Shown: positions 42,991 to 51,246, counted from the first letter of the stretch. The stretch: 57,815 bases of DNA from Planctomycetaceae bacterium (GCA_002724245.1 PBOG01000090.1:1-57815); one strand, 5' to 3'. The notes: generated by a model not told the origin, from the letters alone. Program-made: numbers and translations.

Positions 42991-44379
42991 CTAATTCGAT
43001 TTTGCGTCTACGAACACAGTATGTGACTGATTGGCCTGGACCGCAGAAACTGCACCACCAAAACGGTATTGGCGTGGTTGGCTTGGGCGACCGAGCAACG
43101 TTGTCGAGACTAATTGTTGCGGCACACCAGCGGCGATATAAGCACGTCGGATGTCGAAGGGGTTTTCTTGCAAAAACTGCTTCCATGCTCCCATGCGGGC
43201 TTGCGTTTGCAACATACCTTTGACCATGCCTAGGTCGTTCAACATGCCCATGTCATTGGCGCGGCCAGCGAATAGAGCACCGACCACCTGATCCTCTTGC
43301 CAAATCAGTTTGCGATAAACCAGGTCGGTAGGATTGGAGATGGTCAGAACATCATCGCTGGGATCATCCCAACGTCCGAAACTAGCGGTTTGAAGTCCGC
43401 AGCAGTCAAGAATATTCATGGAAAGACTGCCGCGATACGTGACGGTTTCCCCGGCCATGTTGGTTCCAGCAATACGTCCGTGATCCACCGCCGTAGGTTG
43501 AATAGGATGGACCTCTTTTTGGTTGCTACCCAGCACGGGGCCTTCGGCGACATCGCCGGCGGCGAAAATATTGGGCAGATTAGTTTGCATTTGTTCGTTG
43601 ACCAGAATTCCCTGGTTTGTTTCGATTCCGGATCCATCGAGGAATGCTAGATTTGTCTTGATTCCAATTGCGACAATGACGACATCCGCGGAAAGGGTGG
43701 TGCCGTTATCTAAGGTTACCGTTTTGACGCCGTCGGCACCCTCGGCAATTGATTCAACGGCGGCACCACAATGCAGATCAATTCCACGTGAAGTCAGCCA
43801 GCTTGTGACCATGCCGGCTGCATCGGCATTGAGCATTCGTGGTAGCACGTGACTCTCGCGTTCCACAACAGATAAATTCCAGCCACGTTTGTGCATCGCA
43901 TTGAGCATGATGAAACCGATGAATCCCGCACCGATCATCAAGACGCGAGGTTGTTCAACATTTTTTGTTGAATCAAGTAGTTGTTGTGTGTGATCTAGTG
44001 ACCAGAGATTTTGCACTCCCACCAGCTCGTTGCCGGGAACCGGCAGGTCCAATGGGGAGGAGCCCGTCGCAATCAACAGCTTGTCGAAAGCTAGTTTGTC
44101 GCCGTCTGTAAGAGTTACAGTCTGGCCATTTGGATCGACTGCGGTGACGCGTTGTCCGATGCGGGCGTCTACATTGAGCTGCTGAAAAAACGCTGCATCC
44201 GCGGTGTGTGTGTGTGCCGCGGGGATTTGCGCTGATAGCCAGTAGGGGAGGGCCATTCTTGAATGTGCAGGTTCATCACTGATCAACGTGATCAAAGCCT
44301 GCTGGTCCAGTTCGCGAATGGTTTCCATCGCGTTGGTTGCTGCGGGGCCTCCGCCGATGATCACATGTTGCGTCGCCAT
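42991..44379 (-). CDS. NAD(P)/FAD-dependent oxidoreductase (AorC/rubredoxin-reductase-like)
   Basis: Flavoprotein that shuttles electrons between NAD(P)H and an iron-sulfur or other partner. The 462-aa product begins MATQHVIIGGGPAATNAMET (FAD-binding GxGxxA), has the second dinucleotide motif VLMIGAGFIGFIMLNAM near residue 150 and the FAD motif NIFAAGDVAEG near residue 275. The ATG at 44379 has GAGGAAATT upstream. About 70 C-terminal residues contain MLNDLGMVKGMLQT and an extra tail not typical of simple reductases. It sits directly after a polyferredoxin gene (145 bp), so it likely passes electrons to or from it, as in AorC of tungsten aldehyde oxidoreductase complexes. Confidence 0.87.
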   Translation of the reverse strand: MATQHVIIGGGPAATNAMETIRELDQQALITLISDEPAHSRMALPYWLSAQIPAAHTHTADAAFFQQLNVDARIGQRVTAVDPNGQTVTLTDGDKLAFDKLLIATGSSPLDLPVPGNELVGVQNLWSLDHTQQLLDSTKNVEQPRVLMIGAGFIGFIMLNAMHKRGWNLSVVERESHVLPRMLNADAAGMVTSWLTSRGIDLHCGAAVESIAEGADGVKTVTLDNGTTLSADVVIVAIGIKTNLAFLDGSGIETNQGILVNEQMQTNLPNIFAAGDVAEGPVLGSNQKEVHPIQPTAVDHGRIAGTNMAGETVTYRGSLSMNILDCCGLQTASFGRWDDPSDDVLTISNPTDLVYRKLIWQEDQVVGALFAGRANDMGMLNDLGMVKGMLQTQARMGAWKQFLQENPFDIRRAYIAAGVPQQLVSTTLLGRPSQPRQYRFGGAVSAVQANQSHTVFVDAKSN

Positions 44380-44523
44380 AATTTCCTCAGGAACAGTTTT
44401 TCCCGGGCTAGCCCCGGCAGGTAATAAGTGGCCTTCGTTGCCATGTAACACGCGGAAAAGCCATGGAGTTTGGTCGGCGCCTGTTTTCAGTGCTGTGAAG
44501 GTGCTCGACCAACTTGGAGTATC

Positions 44524-45000
44524 TCAGGAAGTTGCTGACACGTAATTCTTGTTGACCTTCTCTGACCATGGCCCAAACCAGTCACCAGCGGGTGTACTTT
44601 CTTCATATTCAATCGCTGCAGTTGGGCAAGCGACGGCACAAGCCGGATCGCCACCACAGAGATTGCACTTGGTCGCTTTGTCGGTTTTGGGCAAAGTGAA
44701 AACCGTTCCAAAGGGACAGGCCAGTGTGCAGAGGTGACAGCCGATACAGAGTTCTTCACTGACCAGTTTTGCGCCATTCTGATCGGTGCCGATGGCATTC
44801 ACTGGGCAGGCCGTCATGCACCAGGCTTCGTCACACTGTAGACAGGTGTAAGGTGCGTAACTGGCTTCTTCATCGAATACATTGACCCGTATTACGCTCT
44901 TGGAAGGCGCAAATGTTCCGGTCTGTACCCAGGAACAAGCCAACTCGCACTGCATGCAGCCGGTACATTTATCCGGAACAATCTTGAGACTCTTGGGCAT
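44524..45000 (-). CDS. Four-cluster 4Fe-4S ferredoxin (AorA/HydN/CooF type)
   Basis: Cytosolic electron-transfer subunit. The 158-aa product contains sixteen cysteines in four sets: CTGCMQCELAC, CLQCDEAWCMTAC, CIGCHLCTLACP and CNLCGGDPACAVACP, each able to bind a [4Fe-4S] cluster. The spacing is that of the DMSO-reductase/AorA/CooF group. AGAGGAAAA lies about 9 nt upstream of the ATG. The next two genes on the strand encode an FAD oxidoreductase and a MoaD-like protein. The catalytic molybdenum or tungsten subunit usually found beside such a protein is absent in the neighbourhood. Confidence 0.93.
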   Translation of the reverse strand: MPKSLKIVPDKCTGCMQCELACSWVQTGTFAPSKSVIRVNVFDEEASYAPYTCLQCDEAWCMTACPVNAIGTDQNGAKLVSEELCIGCHLCTLACPFGTVFTLPKTDKATKCNLCGGDPACAVACPTAAIEYEESTPAGDWFGPWSEKVNKNYVSATS

Positions 45001-45170
45001 GCCGATTTTCCTCTGTTTGGAGACAGTTTGGCTTAATGTACCAAACTCCTATGAAGCATTCCAGTAAAGCAGGAAATCCAGCCTTTTTCGCGGACCCGAT
45101 TGCATCGTAGCCAGGTTGGTTTGTTACCAGAGTTCCGGGCCAGACGGCCACGCCCTGAGGGTACCCGAGC

Positions 45171-45202
45171 AAACGAGCACCACCGTCGGGATGTGCTCGT
45201 TT
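45171..45202. repeat. Perfect inverted repeat, 10-bp arms
   Basis: AAACGAGCAC (45171-45180) and GTGCTCGTTT (45193-45202) are exact reverse complements separated by 12 nt. The structure could be a stem-loop in RNA or an operator in DNA. It lies 170 bp upstream of the ferredoxin start and 213 bp upstream of the small gene start. Confidence 0.85.
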
Positions 45203-45334
45203 CCAGGGAGATTTGCGCCAGCGCGTACGTGGCGGAGAGAGACGGGCAATCGACAGGGCTTCTTCCAATGGTTTGCGGTTTGACGAAACATCCGGGCGCC
45301 AAGCCTGGCTCCACTGCCTGTTCAATCTGTTGAA

Positions 45335-45363
45335 TTGACAGAATGAAAAGACACCACACAATA
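45335..45363 (+). promoter_or_regulatory. Possible promoter for the small gene at 45415
   Basis: A consensus -35 TTGACA (45335-45340) and a weak -10 ACAATA (45358-45363) are spaced by 17 nt, 52 nt upstream of the start codon. Confidence 0.3.
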
Positions 45364-45414
45364 AACCGGTCCGGAGACTGGTAGTACCAATCGTTTTTGG
45401 GGAGGAAACTGGCA

Positions 45415-45615
45415 ATGAGGCAGGTCAAGGTTTTCAAAGGTGTCGAAACAGAACTCTGGAACCTCGAGGGAGAAATCAACAAGTGGGTGGAGGATTCGGG
45501 AGCCACGATTGTGCAGATCACGGGTAACATTGCGCCCCAGACTCCGTCCAGTAGCGCGGCGGGTTTTGCCTCGTCAGACGTGTTGGTGCTTGTGCTTTAC
45601 GAAGCCAGTAAATAG
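45415..45615 (+). CDS. Small conserved-looking cytosolic protein, unknown
   Basis: The 66-aa product begins MRQVKVFKGVETELWNLEGE and ends SSDVLVLVLYEASK. GGGGAGGAAA sits about 10 nt upstream of the ATG at 45415, one of the best ribosome-binding sites in the window. The pattern beta (VKVFKGV), amphipathic helix (LWNLEGEINKWVEDSG), beta (TIVQITGNIA), polar loop, beta (VLVLVLYEA) is a compact alpha/beta fold suited to a ligand-binding or regulatory unit. I recognise no named family, but it resembles short planctomycete hypotheticals. Divergent from the ferredoxin gene; tpx follows after 338 bp. Confidence 0.72.
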   Translation: MRQVKVFKGVETELWNLEGEINKWVEDSGATIVQITGNIAPQTPSSSAAGFASSDVLVLVLYEASK

Positions 45616-45953
45616 TCCTGTCCGTTTGAGTCTGCCGTGTTCATGTGACTTCAGTGTTTGCTCGGCGTTCGTCGCAACACCAGTCGCAATGTAGTGTCCG
45701 GTTTGGTAACGCAGTTTCGGAGAACACCTCAGACAGCATGCCGATGCCGTGGGGCCCCTTGCCGCGCTGTCAGCGTCGCGAGATACTAAACAAACGGATG
45801 CCGTTTCAGGCACTACCGTCCGTCGGTAGCGTAACGAGCCTCTGGAAATCCGTGAGATCCCTGTTGCATGTCAGTGCGTTGGCTCGTTCCCGTCGGGATA
45901 CTGGCGGACTGGGTTTATCTGGTTCTCTAAATCATCAATGTGAGGGTATTAGG
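45616..45953. other. Intergenic region upstream of tpx with two hairpins
   Basis: The 338 bp between the small gene and tpx include two adjacent short hairpins (see 45792-45829). The tpx frame stays open to about 45645, but that extension has no family similarity. No clear promoter boxes or T-tract terminator were seen. Confidence 0.4.
45792..45829 (+). promoter_or_regulatory. Two tandem stem-loops in the tpx leader region
   Basis: AAACGG-atg-CCGTTT (45792-45806) and CTACCG-tccgt-CGGTAG (45813-45829) are both perfect 6-bp stems separated by 6 nt, about 125 nt upstream of the tpx start. Neither has a T tract. A leader structure or a binding site is possible. Confidence 0.35.
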
Positions 45954-46472
45954 ATGGCGCGCGAAGGAGCAGTTACGTTCAAAGGAACACCGTTGACTTT
46001 GGCTGGTGAGGCGGTGCAAGCGGGACAGGCGGCACCTGATTTCACGGTGCACTACTTTGCCGATGGATTACACGCTGTGACACGTGCTGATCTAGCTGGC
46101 AAACCGTCGATCATCAGCGTTGTGCCATCCTTGGATACGCCCGTCTGTCAGGTCCAGACAAAACGGTTTAATCAGGAGCTCGCGGAACTCGGTGATCGCA
46201 TCAATGCGTTGACGATCAGCCTTGACTTGCCGTTTGCGATGGGCCGTTTTTGTGGGGCTGAAGATATTCAGACGATGCGTGTCGGTAGTGATTACCAGGA
46301 CCGAAATTTTGGTCAGAACTGGGGAATGCTCATTGAGGAACTCAAGTTACTGGCACGCGGTGTCTTTGTGCTTGATGCCGCGGGAACTGTCACCTATGCG
46401 CAAACGGTGGGCGAAGTAACCGAAGAGCCAGATTATGACGCCGCGTTACAGGCGCTTAAGGGCCAGTTGTAG
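45954..46472 (+). CDS. tpx: Thiol peroxidase, atypical 2-Cys peroxiredoxin
   Basis: Reduces hydroperoxides with thioredoxin as electron donor. The 172-aa product begins MAREGAVTFKGTPLTLAGEA and shows the Tpx pattern: GQAAPDFTVH, the peroxidatic Cys in VPSLDTPVCQVQTKRFN near residue 62, and the resolving Cys in MGRFCGAEDIQTM near residue 96. Length fits the family (about 165-170). GAGGG lies upstream of the ATG at 45954. It is convergent with the ROK kinase gene, with a strong hairpin between them. Confidence 0.95.
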   Translation: MAREGAVTFKGTPLTLAGEAVQAGQAAPDFTVHYFADGLHAVTRADLAGKPSIISVVPSLDTPVCQVQTKRFNQELAELGDRINALTISLDLPFAMGRFCGAEDIQTMRVGSDYQDRNFGQNWGMLIEELKLLARGVFVLDAAGTVTYAQTVGEVTEEPDYDAALQALKGQL

Positions 46473-46494
46473 AGACTGCCAGACTTCCGCCTGC

Positions 46495-46516
46495 CACTGC
46501 GTGTCACTACGCAGTG
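46495..46516 (+). terminator. Hairpin between convergent tpx and ROK genes
   Basis: CACTGCGT (46495-46502) and ACGCAGTG (46509-46516) form a perfect 8-bp stem with a 6-nt loop, 22 nt after the tpx stop. There is no T run on either strand. Its symmetric position suggests a bidirectional end. Confidence 0.5.
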
Positions 46517-46588
46517 CGCTACGAAGTGTGTCTGTGTAGTGCGTAAACATGCTGTGGAAATGCGCTGTGCCGACGGAGAGCAGGCTGT

Positions 46589-47620
46589 TCAGCCTGCCCG
46601 TGCGGCACGAGCGATTCCAGCTGCGCCGATGTAGCCCGCATCGCCGCCCAAGGCAGCAAAATCAATCTTCGTTTTATCACGTACGATCCCGTAAGCACGC
46701 GACTGGAATTCACTCAGTATTGCCGCCAGGAAACGTCTTCCGATGTCGGTTTCTGAGCCTCCGAAATTCATGGCGCCACCCAGGATGACAACACCTGGGT
46801 CGATGATGTGGACGAGAGTCGTGACTGCAATTCCCAGGTAACGCCCAGTTTCCAACACAATTTCCGTAGCAAAAGCGTCACCGTTTTCGGCCTCCTCAGC
46901 GAGCATACGGCTGCTCAGCGTTTCTCCGCTGTCGATACGGTTATGTACAGAGGAAGCGGGGTTGTGAGGCAGCGTTTCTTGTGTGCGGGCGACGACTGCT
47001 GGCGCGCTGGCATATGCCTCCAGTTCGCCTTGGCCGCCTCCCCAGACACAGAGTCTGGCATCGGATCGTGAATCGACGATCATGTGGCCGCATTCTGACC
47101 CGAAGCTATTAACCCCATCAATCAATTGACCGTGGACGACGATCCCGCCGCCGACGCCGGTACCGAGTGTCAACATGATTAAGCTCGAATGCGACTTGCC
47201 ACTACCAACCCAGAATTCCCCGTAGGCAGCAGCATTGGCATCGTTTGCGAACAGCACTGGTTTTCCCGATGCAAGACTCAGTTGGTCGCGAATCGGGAAA
47301 TTTCTCCAGTGAGGCATGTTGGGTGGTTCGACGATCAGTCCTTGTTCAATGTTCATCGATCCGGGAGTACCCAGCCCAATTGCCTGAATGGAATCCTGAT
47401 CGACTCCGTGTTCCTCCGTCAATTTCCGGATGGCCAGAGCCATTCGCTGAACGGCATCCTCCGCGCCTCTTTCTTCTTTCGTTGGCATCATCGTAAAGGC
47501 GAGGGTGCGGCCTTGATTGTCGACGATCCCAATCTTGGTGTTCGTACCTCCGACGTCTACACCAGCAAACAAGGGCTTTTCAGCTTTATTGATCTCGATG
47601 ATGGAACGCGTTGTCGGCAT
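46589..47620 (-). CDS. ROK family sugar kinase, glucokinase-like
   Basis: Predicted ATP-dependent hexose kinase. The 343-aa product starts MPTTRSIIEINKAEKPLFAG and has the phosphate-binding motif GVDVGGTNTKIGIVD near residue 20, a sugar-binding ANDANAAAYGE segment near residue 125 and TLGTGVGGGIV. No DNA-binding domain, so it is an enzyme rather than a ROK repressor. The family zinc motif (CxCGxxGCxE) is degenerate: LCVWGGGQGELEA keeps one Cys of three. Substrate glucose is likely but not proven. It follows the SDR gene by 216 bp on the same strand. Confidence 0.86.
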   Translation of the reverse strand: MPTTRSIIEINKAEKPLFAGVDVGGTNTKIGIVDNQGRTLAFTMMPTKEERGAEDAVQRMALAIRKLTEEHGVDQDSIQAIGLGTPGSMNIEQGLIVEPPNMPHWRNFPIRDQLSLASGKPVLFANDANAAAYGEFWVGSGKSHSSLIMLTLGTGVGGGIVVHGQLIDGVNSFGSECGHMIVDSRSDARLCVWGGGQGELEAYASAPAVVARTQETLPHNPASSVHNRIDSGETLSSRMLAEEAENGDAFATEIVLETGRYLGIAVTTLVHIIDPGVVILGGAMNFGGSETDIGRRFLAAILSEFQSRAYGIVRDKTKIDFAALGGDAGYIGAAGIARAARAG

Positions 47621-47836
47621 AGAATCAAGGTGTTGGCGTGGAGACTTGCAATCCGTCAGGAAACGAGAACGGATAGCAACGATCGTAGCATTATCGTGAT
47701 GACAAGACGAATGGCCAGCGGACGTCAGTGTGATGTAACGAGTAATATTCTCCAGCACTGCGTGTTGGTCCGGCAGCGGGTTCTTGACACGGCAGTGTGG
47801 ACAGATGATGCCATCGACAGCTGTGGTCCGAAGGAG

Positions 47837-48637
47837 TTACTGCTCTGCTGGAACGTCAGGGGGAACTCCGAGCGATTTGCCGCCGTCAATTGCAACAGCA
47901 GTTCCTGTAATCATCTGACTATCCTCACTCGCCAGGTAGACTACCGTGGTGGCGACTTCTCGTGGTGATATCATCCTCTGCGAAGCACGGGCGAGGGGAC
48001 TGGCATTGATTAACGACTCACGGAATGCTGCAGGATCTGTTGCCGCTGCGATGTCGGCATTGATCATCCCGGTGTCGCCAACTGGGCCTGGGCAGACGCA
48101 ATTAACGCGAATCTTGTCAACGCTATGACACAGTGCCAGGCTTTTCGTGAGTGCGATCAGGGCTGCTTTACTAATCGAGTAGACCGGGTCGTGGGCGCGC
48201 GGCAGTAAACCGGCATTGCTGGCGATATTGACGATCGAACCGCCGTCCGGGGCCATGTACGGAATCGTGTACTTGCATGTCAGAAAAGCGGCCTTCAGAT
48301 TCGTGTCAAGGCACAAGTCCCATTCATCGGAAGCGACATCAGTAATCGCTTTTACCATTCCGACACCAGCGTTGTTGACCAGTAAGTCAATACGGCCGGT
48401 TGCCGTGGCAGCGCTGGAGATCAAGCCGATTACATGCTGCTCATTACGTACGTCGCAATGTCTGAATTGGATATCTCGTTCGGCAAAATCTGACTGGGTT
48501 GCATCAGTGATCTGGATGTCCCCTGCCCAAACGTGGTAACCCCGTTCTGCGAGCATCATGGCGGTTGCTTTACCGATTCCTGATGCACCACCTGTCACGA
48601 TTGCTGATTTCAGATTGTTGTCCATGCTGGTTTCCAT
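47837..48637 (-). CDS. Short-chain dehydrogenase/reductase
   Basis: Classical SDR. The 266-aa product has the cofactor motif TGGASGIGK near residue 15, the structural NNAG in LLVNNAGVGMV, the catalytic Ser in IVNIASNAGLL and YSISK near residue 155, plus a C-terminal GTAVAIDGG. The ATG at 48637 is used; the ATG at 48625 (MDNNLKSAIV) is equally reasonable. An Asp after the second strand (VWAGDIQ) favours NAD over NADP. Substrate unknown. It follows an aminotransferase gene on the same strand with 99 bp between them. Confidence 0.9.
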   Translation of the reverse strand: METSMDNNLKSAIVTGGASGIGKATAMMLAERGYHVWAGDIQITDATQSDFAERDIQFRHCDVRNEQHVIGLISSAATATGRIDLLVNNAGVGMVKAITDVASDEWDLCLDTNLKAAFLTCKYTIPYMAPDGGSIVNIASNAGLLPRAHDPVYSISKAALIALTKSLALCHSVDKIRVNCVCPGPVGDTGMINADIAAATDPAAFRESLINASPLARASQRMISPREVATTVVYLASEDSQMITGTAVAIDGGKSLGVPPDVPAEQ

Positions 48638-48736
48638 CCGTGCGTTTGGGGAGAGTGGGGGTTCGAGACGTGCGCACCAGGAGGGGACAAGCCACAGTGA
48701 CTCGAGTCTCTGCTGGGGACAGCGGGCAAACAGGCA

Positions 48737-50131
48737 TCAGTTGTGCTGGGAACCGCGTTCGGCGAGGCATTGTCCAACCGCCCGGTCAAGGATCTGACCG
48801 ATTTCGTCGACCTGGCCTGCGTTGATCGTCAGTGGTGGCCCAACGGCCAGCCAGTGTGGATCAAACCGAGTAAGTAGTCCGAGATCGAGTGCACGGCGGC
48901 CGATCTCGGTTCCCAGAGGCGGAGAAAATTGTTCTTTCGTTGTCGGATTCGCTACCCACTCTACGCCCAGAAACAGGCCTTTTCCTCGGATGTCACCGAC
49001 GATGCCATGTTTTCGGAGGGCTTCCAGGTGTTCGCGTAGACGCTGTCCCATTTTTTTCGCATTACTGCAGAGGTCGCGTTCCAGCATTTCATCGATGACT
49101 GCGAGTCCTGCTGCGCAGGCGACAGGGTTTCCTTCAAAAGTGTGTCCTTCCACAAACCCTGGATTCACTGCGGAATCCCCCCAGAAAGCATCGGCGACGT
49201 GTTTTCTTGCGAGGAGGGCTGCCACTGGAGAGTAACCGCCACTGAGGCCTTTCCCAAGGCACAGCAGATCAGGAACAACACCGAATGTATCGGCCGCGAA
49301 CATCTCGCCGGTACGGCCCATCCCATTGATGATTTCATCGAAGATCAGTAGCACGTTATGTCGATCGCAAATCTCGCGCAACAGGGGAAGGTATTCCTCC
49401 GGTGGATCAATGATGCCTCCGGTATGTCCGATCGGTTCCACCATGATGGCTGCTACCGTATCGGGACCCTCCATTTCAATCACACTTTCAATAAGGGTTC
49501 CGCAGGTGACGTCACAGTCGGAATGATTTTTCCCGAAGGGGCAGCGGTAACAGGTAGGTGGAAAGACGTGAATGAATCCTGGAGCTAGTGGTTCGTGGAG
49601 ACTGCGTCGGGAGGTGAGTCCTGACGCTGACAGCGAACCGGTTGTCGACCCATGCCAGGATTCGTAGCGGGAGATGATTTTGTATTTTTTGCTGCGGCCC
49701 TGAAGGTGGTGGAATTGACGAGCCATCTTGATTGCCGCTTCCGTGGTTTCGGAACCTCCGGAGGCAAATTTAACAGCAGACAGGTCACCAGGTGCGAGAT
49801 CGACCAGGCGGTTGGCAAGTTGAACAGCGACGGGGTTGGAACCGTGCATGACCGGTGCAAATGCCATTTGATCGAGCTGTTCACGGACAGCGTTAATGAC
49901 ACGTCGGTTATTGTGTCCTACGTTGGCGACGTAAATCCCGGACAATCCGTCAAGGTATTGTTTGCCTTTGACGTCCCAGTAGTGCATACCATCGGAGCGG
50001 GCCATCAAGAGTGGATCACGAACAAAGTCGGTCATCTGTGCCCGGATGAAAATCTGCCGGAGAAACCGCTCTTCAGTGGTTTGGGCTACTGCGATACGTT
50101 CCGTGACCGAGTTCGTGTCTGGAGTGGGCAT
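48737..50131 (-). CDS. Class III PLP-dependent aminotransferase
   Basis: Fold-type I omega-aminotransferase. The 464-aa product starts MPTPDTNSVTERI and has class III blocks: GMHYWDVKGKQYLDGLSGIY, the PLP phosphate site ASGGSETTEAAIKMARQFH, LLIFDEIINGMGRTGEMFA and the PLP lysine in LLCLGKGLSGGYSPVAA. A Cys-rich insert (PTCYRCPFGKNHSDCDVTCG) is seen in a subset of these enzymes. Likely substrates are beta-alanine, 4-aminobutyrate, taurine or diamines with pyruvate; sequence alone does not decide. It is probably first of an operon with the SDR and perhaps the ROK gene. Confidence 0.9.
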   Translation of the reverse strand: MPTPDTNSVTERIAVAQTTEERFLRQIFIRAQMTDFVRDPLLMARSDGMHYWDVKGKQYLDGLSGIYVANVGHNNRRVINAVREQLDQMAFAPVMHGSNPVAVQLANRLVDLAPGDLSAVKFASGGSETTEAAIKMARQFHHLQGRSKKYKIISRYESWHGSTTGSLSASGLTSRRSLHEPLAPGFIHVFPPTCYRCPFGKNHSDCDVTCGTLIESVIEMEGPDTVAAIMVEPIGHTGGIIDPPEEYLPLLREICDRHNVLLIFDEIINGMGRTGEMFAADTFGVVPDLLCLGKGLSGGYSPVAALLARKHVADAFWGDSAVNPGFVEGHTFEGNPVACAAGLAVIDEMLERDLCSNAKKMGQRLREHLEALRKHGIVGDIRGKGLFLGVEWVANPTTKEQFSPPLGTEIGRRALDLGLLTRFDPHWLAVGPPLTINAGQVDEIGQILDRAVGQCLAERGSQHN

Positions 50132-50313
50132 GGGAGTGTTTCTGGAGAAGAGAAGAAGAATTTCAACGTTCAATTGTCGAAGAAACTTGCTTGTCTGGCA
50201 ACAAGTGGAAGACTTCTCAACCGTACTTCGTACGAAAGTGCGGGGCAGAGTTCAGCAGGTTGAAAAGAGCATTGCCCTCTTATCTGTAGAGTCCATTGTT
50301 GCCTGCGCCGGGC

Positions 50314-50802
50314 TCAATGGGCGCGCGGAAGAATAAAGCTACTTTCTGAGGAATACCGCGTTCGAAAACAGTGATCGATTGTGTTGACCAGAGATTCTTT
50401 GGGTGCGTCGATTTCAATGAACAACCCGCAAAAAAATTCACCGGGGGTCGGCTCAGCTTCGGGGAGCAGCCAGATTCCGTTGGGACGCACTTCGTAACGT
50501 CCAACTTGTTGCCAGGTGCAACGGAATTTTCTCCCCAGAATGATGCGTTCCACACCTGTTCGACTGATTTCAAACGTGATCGGAACCCACCTCCTCCAGG
50601 TTGACAGGATTAGTGCGCTGGCGGCCAATAGTCCCATCAGTGGGCTTTCAGAGATCTTTCCAGCGACCGATCCGGCGCAAGCGAAAAGTACGGCGACGAC
50701 AGCGTTCCAAACCGGCTTTTGACGGGCTGGCCAGCAGGTGACTCTGACGGGCAGTTGTGGTGTGGACTGGGTTTCCACTGAGGAGGTCTGTGGACCGCTC
50801 AT
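50314..50802 (-). CDS. Small membrane protein, unknown
   Basis: The 162-aa product has two hydrophobic segments, WNAVVAVLFACAGSVAGKI and LMGLLAASALILSTW (about residues 33-70), followed by a soluble beta-rich domain (ITFEISRTGVERIILGRKFR; WQQVGRYEVRPNGIWLL) resembling bacterial PH-like or YcxB-type C-terminal domains. The domain would face the cytoplasm. It may form a unit with the next upstream gene (50845-51246, another small membrane protein) only 42 bp away. No function is known. Confidence 0.65.
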   Translation of the reverse strand: MSGPQTSSVETQSTPQLPVRVTCWPARQKPVWNAVVAVLFACAGSVAGKISESPLMGLLAASALILSTWRRWVPITFEISRTGVERIILGRKFRCTWQQVGRYEVRPNGIWLLPEAEPTPGEFFCGLFIEIDAPKESLVNTIDHCFRTRYSSESSFILPRAH

Positions 50803-50844
50803 AACATCACTTGCCTTCTTGCCGAAACCTCGAATTGTGTGCGT

Positions 50845-51246
50845 TCACACGTTGGAATCGGTGTCGGGCGGATCGCAGACCGCAACCGGGTCCCGGTATG
50901 GGGCGGCGGTTGTATCTGCCCAGGCACCACGAATAAGAAACATCAATGTTCCAAATAGTGCAGAACCCAGAGTTGCTACGGCGGCGACGCACACCGCAAA
51001 ATGCTGGCCCATTAACACCACAATGGGCGGTTGCCTGCTTTGGGGGACTCGCCGTTGAACGGGTCCTTTACCCTGTGACTGGCGGGCTGCCTCTTGGCGC
51101 CACAGATCCCAGTCTGATTGGGATTGAGCATCCTGGAATTGTTGAGCCACGTTACTGCGCACCCAGAACAGAGATCCCACGGCGATAGACAGGAAAATTC
51201 CATAGGCGGCGGCCCACAGCAGGTTTGTGTAGAGTTGTTTCGTCAC
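50845..51246 (-). CDS. Small two-helix membrane protein, unknown
   Basis: The 133-aa product starts MTKQLYTNLLWAAAYGIFLS, with a first membrane helix at about residues 8-28, a polar Gln/Arg-rich loop (QFQDAQSQSDWDLWRQEAAR), and a second helix around 80-105 (FAVCVAAVATLGSALFGTLM). The C-terminal tail is polar. Nothing recognisable by family. Tandem with the gene at 50314, so probably co-transcribed; both may be planctomycete-specific. Confidence 0.6.
   Translation of the reverse strand: MTKQLYTNLLWAAAYGIFLSIAVGSLFWVRSNVAQQFQDAQSQSDWDLWRQEAARQSQGKGPVQRRVPQSRQPPIVVLMGQHFAVCVAAVATLGSALFGTLMFLIRGAWADTTAAPYRDPVAVCDPPDTDSNV

Larger units (their letters stand above)
45001..45414. other. Divergent intergenic region with a perfect 10-bp inverted repeat
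   Basis: This 414-bp gap between the ferredoxin gene and a small plus-strand gene holds the inverted repeat at 45171-45202, a GGGTACCC palindrome at 45160-45167 and a possible plus promoter at 45335-45363. Long frames on the minus strand here lack any protein-like signature. I looked for a Moco/Tuco riboswitch and cannot support one by eye. Confidence 0.4.

Noticed and set aside
45001-45330. Possible molybdenum/tungsten cofactor riboswitch ahead of the ferredoxin gene
   Set aside because: The inverted repeat alone does not match the multi-helix Moco motif as I recall it; a covariance-model search would be needed.
45033-45530. Minus-strand frames of 148 and 165 codons upstream of the ferredoxin gene
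   Set aside because: They overlap the small plus-strand gene and show no domain, no signal and no ribosome-binding site.
48638-48736. GGGGGTTCGAGAC sequence ahead of the SDR gene resembling a tRNA T-arm
   Set aside because: The flanking bases do not form a T-stem and no acceptor, D or anticodon arms could be folded.
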